Assembly: GCA_947589175.1 (NCBI GenBank)
Contig: CANPZR010000160.1
Coordinates: forward strand, 1-6,143
Direction: 5' to 3'
DNA from: an uncultured Lachnospiraceae bacterium
Lineage (GTDB): Bacteria > Bacillota > Clostridia > Lachnospirales > Lachnospiraceae
Length of the DNA stretch: 6,143 bases
Shown: piece by piece, positions 1 to 5,394 of the stretch
Numbering within the stretch: the stretch's first letter is position 1
Layout of the letters: each line of letters opens with the position of its first letter
Notes under the pieces: model-generated
Told to the model about the DNA's origin: nothing
What the model saw: only the letters and a program-made list of their open reading frames with translations
Databases searched by the model: none
Program-made: the position numbers and the translations under genes

Positions 1-111
1 GACTGGCCTCGTGGGAGAGCCCGGAGAGGGCTGCGTCCAAAAACGCATAGACAGGTATAATTCGTTCCGTGTGGTATTGAGTATGTCACGGCACAGCGCG
101 GCAGTGTCCAT
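1..111 (-). CDS. VWA-like (DUF2201-type) protein, N-terminal fragment, apparently frameshifted
   Basis: The frame opens with ATG at 111-109 and runs off the left edge. The first 24 residues include RNELYLSMRF, which resembles the N-terminal helix I recall from the VWA-like/DUF2201 proteins of Clostridia; these pair a metallopeptidase-like domain with a C-terminal VWA-like domain and often sit beside a MoxR-type AAA ATPase. In that family the motif continues as F-L-D-x-A-L-S. Here the codons after MRF read W-T-Q-P, whereas the frame one base over reads LDAALSGLSHEAS. A single missing T in the T5 run (plus-strand A5, 39-43) would explain this, so it may be a sequencing error, a pseudogene or a slippage site. 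The start is supported by AGGAGGG six bases upstream. It lies 14 bases after the LRR gene stop, so the two are probably one operon. The family call rests on about 37 residues and memory only. Confidence 0.55.
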   Translation of the reverse strand, partial: MDTAALCRDILNTTRNELYLSMRFWTQPSPGSPTRPV

Positions 112-116
112 AGAAG

Positions 117-123
117 TCCCTCC
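117..123 (-). promoter_or_regulatory. Ribosome binding site of the VWA-like gene
   Basis: On the minus strand an AGGAGGG-type Shine-Dalgarno core occupies this stretch and ends six bases before the ATG at 111. It is just after the LRR stop codon (128-126). It is the main reason to accept a gene start here, although the frame is cut by the window edge. Confidence 0.7.
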
Positions 124-125
124 TC

Positions 126-902
126 TTACAATTGAAAACGCCCGGAGCCGCCTCCGGTCTGGCCGCGCCGGTTCAAGAGATCCATCGCATAGCTGACGGC
201 GGCAGGAGCCTGCAGGGAGAGGGCGAGCTCCCTCGCCTCCCGTATCACGTCGGTTCCGGCGTCTTCCAGAAAAAAGCGGAGGCTCTCCATGTCCTGCTCG
301 CGAATATAATAGGAAAAAAGCTCCCGCCGGTGTTCCTGATACCATTGCCGGTACCGCTTTTGGGCATCGGGGGACAGGCCGTGGGGAAACCGCAGCCGAT
401 AGGATAAAATGCGGGCCAGCACATCTATTTCCTCGCTGTAAATGGCCTGGTTAAACAGACCGTCGTAGCGGGGATAATCGATCTGCGAGTTGTAAAAGCA
501 CTGCTTGTACACATATCCCGTCCCGTATCCTACTTCGCTGAAAATCCGGGCGGGCTCATTGGCAATGTATTCATATTCATAGTGCGGAAACAGAAGCACC
601 GCCACGGAGCCGTCCCCGTAGTGTATGGACGCGGTGACCTCCTGGTTGATGTCGTACAAAATATCTTTCAGGCAGGAGCACCCCAGCTTGCCCTGCCGCA
701 GCGTAATCCGCGAGAGGCGTGGGCAGTTCTTAAAGGCGCCGTCTTCTATTTCTATGCCGCCGTGCGGCAGGGAAAGGCTCTCCAAAGACCGGCAGTTGTA
801 GAAGGCGTGGCGCCCGACGCGCACGACGTCTGCCGGTATTTCCATTTCTTTTAATTTCCGGTCTTCCGCATAGGCGTAATCGGGAATCTTGTGGGAAGGC
901 AT
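126..902 (-). CDS. BspA-type leucine-rich repeat protein with helical C-terminal region
   Basis: A 258-residue protein. Residues about 17-68 hold two to three BspA/LRR_5-type repeats, visible as IPADVVRVGRHAFYNCRSL and GIEIEDGAFKNCPRL, with the typical AF-x-NC-xxL core. These repeats are generally protein-interaction scaffolds. Residues about 130-258 carry no motif I can name with confidence; they are rich in helix formers and include DMESLRFFLED, faintly ankyrin-like. There is no signal peptide or membrane segment, so a cytoplasmic protein is likely. The start at 902 is preferred because GAGG (plus 909-912) lies six bases upstream; in-frame ATGs at 914 and 956 have weaker sites and would add 4 or 18 residues. 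The VWA-like gene follows after 14 bases. I infer that it is a partner or adaptor of a VWA/AAA-type system; no enzymatic role is visible. Confidence 0.8.
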   Translation of the reverse strand: MPSHKIPDYAYAEDRKLKEMEIPADVVRVGRHAFYNCRSLESLSLPHGGIEIEDGAFKNCPRLSRITLRQGKLGCSCLKDILYDINQEVTASIHYGDGSVAVLLFPHYEYEYIANEPARIFSEVGYGTGYVYKQCFYNSQIDYPRYDGLFNQAIYSEEIDVLARILSYRLRFPHGLSPDAQKRYRQWYQEHRRELFSYYIREQDMESLRFFLEDAGTDVIREARELALSLQAPAAVSYAMDLLNRRGQTGGGSGRFQL

Positions 903-989
903 ATTTTTCCTCATTTCCGTCGGGCGGAGATGGGGGCTTTGGTCGGCCCGTCCCATTTCCGCCTATATTTTTCTCATTACTACAAAGAA

Positions 990-1018
990 AGAATAGCACG
1001 TTATGGACTTTTTTACAA
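990..1018 (-). promoter_or_regulatory. Predicted sigma-A promoter for the LRR/VWA operon
   Basis: Read on the minus strand, TTGTAA (plus 1018-1013) and TATTCT (plus 995-990) are separated by exactly 17 bases. Each box matches the consensus at four of six positions. Transcription would start near 983 and give a leader of about 80 bases to the start at 902. It overlaps the rightward promoter at 1004-1032. This is prediction only. Confidence 0.45.
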
Positions 1019-1032
1019 GGAAATGATATACT
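1004..1032 (+). promoter_or_regulatory. Predicted sigma-A promoter for the RelA/SpoT-domain gene
   Basis: TGGACT (1004-1009) and TATACT (1027-1032) are 17 bases apart, and a TG one base before the -10 box makes it an extended -10. An overlapping perfect TATAAT at 1032-1037 has no well-placed -35 box. The -35 box lies inside the spacer of the leftward promoter and the reverse is also true, so the two could compete for RNA polymerase. The stretch 903-1100 shows no gene and holds just these promoters and the leaders. Confidence 0.5.
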
Positions 1033-1100
1033 ATAATCAGACGATTATTGCAACCGCGCACAAAAGAAATCGGACAGAATTGTAAAGGGTGTTTGGAAAT

Positions 1101-2897
1101 ATGAGGTATAATGTTGAGGAGATACAAAATAAAATTCATACCCGTCAGCTAGAGGGAATCGGAGAGCGTCTGGAAGAGGATATCGCCGGGATTCTGAACC
1201 GGACCGGGATTTATTTCCGGATTTTCCACCGTGCCAAGACGCCTTTTTCCATTGCGCAGAAGCTGGAGAAGGACGGGTACGGATTCGGGTCGGATGAGAA
1301 GAAGCTGCAGGATCTGATCGGACTCCGGGTGGTGGTCTATTACAACGACGACATGGAGATCACCCGGACGATTCTGGAGGAGACGTTCCGCCGGGTGGGG
1401 GAGTGGTCTAAGACGGACAATGCCGAGGAGGAGTTTAAGGCGTCTATTCTGAACGGCGTATTTCTCATTCCGGACGAGTACAAGAGGATATATAACGGGG
1501 ACGTGAGCTTTATGCCGGTGGACCTCACTTTTGAGGTGCAGCTGCGTACCATTTCCTTTGAGGGATGGCACGAGATTGAGCACGATATGCGGTATAAGTC
1601 ACCCTATGGCGGGGAGTTCTGGCGCAACAACGAGGATCTGTCCCGCACGCTGAACTGCGTGCTGGCGAACCTCGAGCTCTGCGACTGGTCCACGCTCAGC
1701 GTGTTTGACAAGCTGGCCTACTATCACTACGAGGAGGCCAACTGGGAGATGATGCTGAAAGGGAAATTCCGCCTGCGCTTTGACGCGAAGCCTCTGTCAA
1801 AGAAGCTGGTGGATTTTCTGGACGACAATGTGGACGTCGCCTACTGCATTTACCGCTGCCGCCGGGATCAGGTGATTTTTGCCCTGCTCAGCGACGAGCA
1901 TCACGATGTGATTACTTATGATTTAGTAATAAAGGCGGCCAATGAGGCGGTGGCAATCTATGATGTGAAGAGACAGCGCCGTCTGGCGAAGCTGTGCAAT
2001 GAGGTGCTGCGGGAGGACCGGACGATCCGCGTGGAGCGCATGGAGCTGAACCCGTTGGACGTGACGCCCTCTTTCCAGCTGCAGGTGACGCTGAGCCACA
2101 ATTCCGATATGGAGGTGCACTCGGAGTTCATGGCGGCGGTTCAGATGATCGCGGTCTGGGCGCAGGGGCAGTTCCGCAACATTACGGACGACATCCCCAT
2201 CACGCCGGTGGATTATGAATTTCATCAGGCGGGGTACGACTTGAAGATATTGGGAAATATTTCCCTCGGATTTTACCGGCTGACGCTGGATTACATCGAT
2301 GTGACCAGGGGAGGCGTGGTCTGGAGAACCGACGTTACCCTGGAGCGCAGCGAGAGAATCCGGATGAAGGTGGACTGCAATTACTGCCACCCCCCGGACA
2401 GACTGGTGCGGGAGAGCTTTTCCAAGCCCCGCTTCGTGGATGAGATTTTCCGGCGCATCGGCTACGAGGACGTGATTCCGATGTCGCTGAAGCCGGGCCG
2501 CATACGCTCCATGAGAGATTTGGAACAGCTCAGCCGCTTTACGGCGGACCACAGCCGGAACCTCCCGGTGATCGTGGCGGTGGAGGAGCAGGATCCGGAG
2601 CGCCAGATCAATGTGACGCGCCTGGCGGAGACGGTGGGGACCTACGCCCATGTATTTCTGCTGGAGAAAAAGGCGATTCCCACGATGGTGGAGACGTCGG
2701 ATTTTACAGAGGAAGAGCTGATGGGAGCCGTCTGGGTCACCTTCCGGGACGGAGAGGATAAGTTCTACACCCGCGAGATGATTGCCAACAGCCGGTTTGA
2801 TTTCAATAAATTTGCGTTCGATACCGGCAACGTGTACGAGAAGGCGTTCCGACATAAGCTGGTGCGGCTGATCAAGGAGAAAAACTGCGAGGTATAG
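1101..2897 (+). CDS. RelA/SpoT-type synthetase-domain protein with altered GTP loop and long C-terminal extension
   Basis: A 598-residue protein. Residues about 40-168 match the RelA/SpoT nucleotidyltransferase domain, which moves pyrophosphate from ATP to GDP/GTP. Visible are HRAKTPFSIAQKL (R44, K46), LQDLIGLRVVV (D71, expected Mg ligand), FEVQLRT (E145, catalytic) and WHEIEHDMRYK. The GYxSxH loop, whose Tyr stacks on the acceptor guanine, is absent; the aligned stretch reads FKASIL (112-117), so Tyr and His appear lost. No N-terminal HD hydrolase domain or C-terminal TGS/ACT domains are seen, unlike long Rel. Residues about 190-230 (DWSTLSVFDKLAYYHY) look helical. Residues 235-480 are unrecognised. 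Residues 486-555 (RNLPVIVAVEE, YAHVFLL, GAVWVTF) may form a further alpha/beta domain. ATG 1101 is preferred over in-frame GTG 1089 because AAAGGG (1084-1089) can serve it, though spacing is long at 11. It is divergent from the LRR operon. The domain call is firm; activity and acceptor are unknown. Confidence 0.85.
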   Translation: MRYNVEEIQNKIHTRQLEGIGERLEEDIAGILNRTGIYFRIFHRAKTPFSIAQKLEKDGYGFGSDEKKLQDLIGLRVVVYYNDDMEITRTILEETFRRVGEWSKTDNAEEEFKASILNGVFLIPDEYKRIYNGDVSFMPVDLTFEVQLRTISFEGWHEIEHDMRYKSPYGGEFWRNNEDLSRTLNCVLANLELCDWSTLSVFDKLAYYHYEEANWEMMLKGKFRLRFDAKPLSKKLVDFLDDNVDVAYCIYRCRRDQVIFALLSDEHHDVITYDLVIKAANEAVAIYDVKRQRRLAKLCNEVLREDRTIRVERMELNPLDVTPSFQLQVTLSHNSDMEVHSEFMAAVQMIAVWAQGQFRNITDDIPITPVDYEFHQAGYDLKILGNISLGFYRLTLDYIDVTRGGVVWRTDVTLERSERIRMKVDCNYCHPPDRLVRESFSKPRFVDEIFRRIGYEDVIPMSLKPGRIRSMRDLEQLSRFTADHSRNLPVIVAVEEQDPERQINVTRLAETVGTYAHVFLLEKKAIPTMVETSDFTEEELMGAVWVTFRDGEDKFYTREMIANSRFDFNKFAFDTGNVYEKAFRHKLVRLIKEKNCEV

Positions 2898-2965
2898 GAG
2901 GCATCTTGCCCTGCATTTTTGAGTATGCCGGTAAAAATTTATACTATTTGCCGAAGTAAAAAGCG

Positions 2966-2994
2966 TTGACAGAAAATAAAAAAAATATTATGAT
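2966..2994 (+). promoter_or_regulatory. Strong sigma-A promoter of the Fn3 secreted-protein gene
   Basis: A perfect TTGACA (2966-2971), a 17-base A/T-rich spacer and TATGAT (2989-2994) are present. Transcription is expected to begin near 3001, giving a leader of about 43 A/T-rich bases, too short for a typical riboswitch. The A-rich stretch just upstream may help polymerase binding. This is the best-formed promoter in the window and suggests high expression. Confidence 0.85.
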
Positions 2995-3030
2995 TAAGAT
3001 GTTTGTATAAATTTTTTAAAACAAATTAAA

Positions 3031-3035
3031 AGGAG
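3031..3035 (+). promoter_or_regulatory. Ribosome binding site of the Fn3 gene
   Basis: AGGAG preceded by A-rich sequence ends eight bases before the ATG at 3044. It fixes the start, which also gives a well-formed signal peptide. Confidence 0.8.
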
Positions 3036-3043
3036 AATGTGAA

Positions 3044-4273
3044 ATGAACAAAAGTTTTAAAGCCATGAAAGCTATGATAGCCATGGTTGCGGTTGTTTTT
3101 GGCATGATGGCATTTGCCGGGACAGCCAGTGCTGCCGGGGGGGTTGTTACCGGAGTGACACAGACCGATTCATCGAAGACGTCCGTCACCCTTCAGTGGG
3201 ATGCGTACATAGGCGTTGATATTTATTATCAAATAGAGCTGAGCACGGATGGAACAGCATTTAGTCCGATGTCAACATCAGCCACATCATCTACGAGCAG
3301 AATTATCTCAGGGCTGACTCCGGGCGCGTCTTATTATGCAAAGGTATGCGCTTATACGGATTTTTACAGCTCCAGCAAGAAGCAGCTGGTTGCCGAGTCG
3401 GTTCCGATTCAGGTTTACACGGAATCGGATCTGGAGCAGGTAAGCGGAATTACACAGACAGACGCTACCACGAATTCGTTTACCATGTCCTGGCAGCCGG
3501 TGGCTAATGCTGTCAGCTACACGGTTGAGCGCTATGAGTCTGGCGTCGGTACGGCAGTAGTCGGCACAGTGCTGGCTCCGGATACATCTATTACAATCAG
3601 CGGCGTAGGCGCTTCGCATGCGGGAAGCTACCGCGTTACGGCTAATTCTAAGACGGACAACGGCATTTCCCAGACGGGCGCTTCCAGTTCCTGGGTCACG
3701 ATGCGGACGGCTCCGGCCAAGGTGCAGCAGGCAGGCATGACCAACTATTACGACAATATCAGCGTGGCATATTATGGATGCACAAGAGTTGATAACTGTG
3801 ACGGATACCAGCTTCAGGTTCAGGACTATAAGGGCAAGACGCTTTATACAGATACATCCAGCAGTGCGTCATTCCGCATTTCGTCATTTTGGAAAGGCAA
3901 GTTTGTGAGGGCGCGCATAAGAGCATATATCAATCTGGGAACAGAGCGCAGGTACGGCGCATGGTCCGCTTTCTCTTACAGCGCATCTTCCAAGAAAGTC
4001 ATAGTAAAGCGAGCAGCCAACAAGAAAAAGATTACTGTGAGCTGGAAGAAGATCAGCGGCGCGGACGGTTATAAAGTGTCTATTGCTACCAGCCAGGACG
4101 GAAAATACAAAAAAGTAAAGTCAGTGGGCAAGAAGGTTGGCAAGTGTACGATCACCAAGTGCGGCAAGAAGAAGCTGAACAAGAGAAAGACTTATTATAT
4201 TAAAGTGCAATACCTGATTAAGGTAGGAGGCAAGAAAATTTCCAGCCAGGTTGCCGGTATGGGAAGCATCTGA
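3044..4273 (+). CDS. Secreted protein with four fibronectin-type-III-like domains and lysine-rich C-terminus
   Basis: A 409-residue exported protein. Residues 1-30 form a Sec signal peptide: a K-containing n-region, a hydrophobic core MIAMVAVVFGMMAFAG and TASA, with likely cleavage after A30. Four Fn3-like beta-sandwich units follow: about 31-127, 131-222, 223-320 and 321-409. The first two open with related motifs (VTGVTQTD at 35 and VSGITQTD at 133) followed by a core Trp, indicating internal duplication. The last unit (KKITVSWKKISGADGYKVSI) is a type common in Clostridia surface proteins and holds more than twenty lysines. Cys pairs at 246/252 and 368/373 could form disulfides. There is no LPXTG anchor or choline-binding repeat; I infer that the basic end could hold the protein to anionic wall polymers. 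No catalytic domain is present, so an adhesion, matrix or carbohydrate-contact role is likely but unproven. It has its own promoter and terminator, so it is likely expressed as a single-gene unit. Confidence 0.85.
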   Translation: MNKSFKAMKAMIAMVAVVFGMMAFAGTASAAGGVVTGVTQTDSSKTSVTLQWDAYIGVDIYYQIELSTDGTAFSPMSTSATSSTSRIISGLTPGASYYAKVCAYTDFYSSSKKQLVAESVPIQVYTESDLEQVSGITQTDATTNSFTMSWQPVANAVSYTVERYESGVGTAVVGTVLAPDTSITISGVGASHAGSYRVTANSKTDNGISQTGASSSWVTMRTAPAKVQQAGMTNYYDNISVAYYGCTRVDNCDGYQLQVQDYKGKTLYTDTSSSASFRISSFWKGKFVRARIRAYINLGTERRYGAWSAFSYSASSKKVIVKRAANKKKITVSWKKISGADGYKVSIATSQDGKYKKVKSVGKKVGKCTITKCGKKKLNKRKTYYIKVQYLIKVGGKKISSQVAGMGSI

Positions 4274-4293
4274 TTTACGGATTTGTTGGAAGG

Positions 4294-4325
4294 CGGTGTT
4301 CGGTGTGGATCGGACACCGTTTTTT
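4294..4325 (+). terminator. Rho-independent terminator after the Fn3 gene
   Basis: CGGTGTTCG (4294-4302) pairs with CGGACACCG (4311-4319) in a nine-base stem with one G-T wobble and an eight-base loop. Six T (4320-4325) follow directly. It sits 20 bases after the Fn3 stop and only 27 bases before the DUF4846 start, so it separates the strong Fn3 promoter from the next genes and may act as a partial terminator. Confidence 0.85.
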
Positions 4326-4337
4326 GAGTAGTTTACA

Positions 4338-4344
4338 AAGGGGG
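4338..4344 (+). promoter_or_regulatory. Ribosome binding site of the DUF4846 gene
   Basis: AAGGGGG ends eight bases before ATG 4353. An in-frame TTG at 4347 is only two bases from this site, so the ATG is the better start. Confidence 0.7.
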
Positions 4345-4352
4345 ACTTGGCA

Positions 4353-5375
4353 ATGAGCGGCCGAAAGATGACGCAGCGGGAGGCGATTGTGATAGCGGGA
4401 ATATTGGGGGCAGTGGTGCTGTTCCTGATTTTTCCCGTGTGGCGGCCCATGGTATTTGGCGGCGAGGTGACTACCGGTCGCAATACTGTGGGGGAACAGC
4501 CGGAGAACGCGTCCGTCGGCGCAATTTCCGGCAGCGCGGTTTCCGGGACATTTGTCAGCGGATTTCCGGCTTCCGGCTCCGCGGTTTCCGGGAGCGCCCT
4601 TGTGATATCAGAAGGACGGACATTGTCAGAGCGCATAGCTGTTCCGAAAGGGTATGTCCGGTCGGATGTCCCGGAGACGGGTCTGGCGGCTTATATCCGA
4701 AATTATCCGATGAAAAAAGACGGAAGGAAAGTGAAGCTGTATAACGGACAGCTCGCGGAGGATCAGAGCAGCCATATAGCAGTATTCAAGCTGCCGTTAG
4801 ATGCGGTAAATCTGCAGCAGGAGGCGTCCTCCATTCAGCGCATGTATGCGGAATATTATTGGAGCGCCGGGCAGCAGGACAGCATTACATTCCGGCTGGA
4901 CGACGGATTCCAGGCGGATTACGTCCGATGGCGGGAAGGCTATCGGCTTCAGAGCGGAACGGCCGGCGCAAGCTGGATTGAGAGCGCGGGTTACGATGAC
5001 TCCTATGATACATTTGTCGAGTACCTGAAAGCCGTGTTCCAGTATGCCGGGGCAAAAGCACTGACGGAAGAGACAAAGAAGGTGGCTAATCCGGGACGGA
5101 TCCAGGCAGGAGACGTATTTGTGAAGCAGGGGGATGGCGGACACGCCGTGATGGTGGTGGATGTGTGTGAAAATACTGCAGGAGAAAAAGCGTTTCTGCT
5201 GGCACAGGGAGGAAGTCCGGCGCAGCAGTTCCATGTGCTGAAAAATCCAGCGCACGAAGACGATCCATGGTATTATGAATCCGAGATTACATCTTCGTTT
5301 GAGACGCCCGGCTGTACTCTTAAGAAGGGCATGGCCAGAAGCAAAACGGGAATTTCAACGGATCATATTGAATAA
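4353..5375 (+). CDS. Membrane-anchored DUF4846 protein
   Basis: A 340-residue protein. The N-terminus is basic (MSGRKMTQRE), then residues 11-30 form one hydrophobic segment (AIVIAGILGAVVLFLIFPVW) with no clear cleavage site. I infer a signal anchor with the rest outside the membrane. Residues about 57-81 are a Ser/Gly/Ala/Val linker of five pentapeptides. Residues about 95-325 match DUF4846 as I recall it: VPKGYVR, YIRNYPM, VKLYNGQ, MYAEYYW, YVRWREGYR, GDVFV (253-257), GHAVMVVD (263-270), LLAQGGSPAQQFHVLKNP (282-299) and DPWYY (304-308). The family has no function known to me. The GDVF...GHAVxVVD pattern recalls the second half of NlpC/P60 and other papain-like folds, where His264 would be a catalytic candidate, but I do not see a convincing nucleophilic Cys upstream. 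The pseudo-histidine-kinase gene begins 19 bases later, so the two are probably cotranscribed. The family call is strong; the role is unknown. Confidence 0.85.
   Translation: MSGRKMTQREAIVIAGILGAVVLFLIFPVWRPMVFGGEVTTGRNTVGEQPENASVGAISGSAVSGTFVSGFPASGSAVSGSALVISEGRTLSERIAVPKGYVRSDVPETGLAAYIRNYPMKKDGRKVKLYNGQLAEDQSSHIAVFKLPLDAVNLQQEASSIQRMYAEYYWSAGQQDSITFRLDDGFQADYVRWREGYRLQSGTAGASWIESAGYDDSYDTFVEYLKAVFQYAGAKALTEETKKVANPGRIQAGDVFVKQGDGGHAVMVVDVCENTAGEKAFLLAQGGSPAQQFHVLKNPAHEDDPWYYESEITSSFETPGCTLKKGMARSKTGISTDHIE
4521..4595 (+). repeat. Five tandem 15-bp units encoding a pentapeptide linker
   Basis: Five consecutive 15-base units encode pentapeptides of the form x-hydrophobic/Ala-S-G-[STF], such as AISGS, AVSGT and AVSGS, at residues 57-81 of the DUF4846 protein. 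Units two and five share GCGGTTTCCGGGA; the middle units have diverged. The region forms a flexible Ser/Gly spacer between the membrane segment and the globular domain. It may vary in copy number between strains. Confidence 0.75.
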
Positions 5376-5381
5376 AATGAC

Positions 5382-5387
5382 GGGGAG
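5382..5387 (+). promoter_or_regulatory. Ribosome binding site of the hybrid kinase-like gene
   Basis: GGGGAG ends seven bases before ATG 5395, in the 19-base gap after the DUF4846 stop. It supports the start of a frame that has no stop inside the window. Confidence 0.7.
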
Positions 5388-5394
5388 TGGTATT

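Noticed and set aside
903..956. Longer N-terminus for the LRR protein starting at 956 or 914
   Set aside because: Neither ATG has a ribosome binding site as good as the GAGG six bases before 902, and the extra residues show no similarity to the repeat pattern. They cannot be fully excluded.
903..961. Possible hairpin (CGGGC/GCCCG) and repeated CGGAAATG in the LRR leader
   Set aside because: A five-base stem and an eight-base repeat are within chance expectation here. The repeat just reflects two alternative weak ATG contexts.
1923..2855. Long open frame of 310 codons on the minus strand inside the synthetase-domain gene
   Set aside because: Its translation is rich in His, Arg and Leu without any domain pattern and has no good ribosome binding site. 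It is the antisense shadow of a GC-rich codon pattern.
2900..2929. GGCAT/ATGCC inverted repeat after the synthetase-domain gene, considered as a terminator
   Set aside because: The stem is only five bases, the loop is 20 bases, and A, not T, follows. No convincing terminator for that gene is seen before the Fn3 promoter.
3001..3043. Riboswitch or structured leader before the Fn3 gene
   Set aside because: The predicted leader is about 43 A/T-rich bases with no stable stem.
4121..4636. Minus-strand open frame of 171 codons across the end of the Fn3 gene and start of the DUF4846 gene
   Set aside because: It crosses a good terminator and two well-supported plus-strand genes, and its translation looks like low-complexity antisense.
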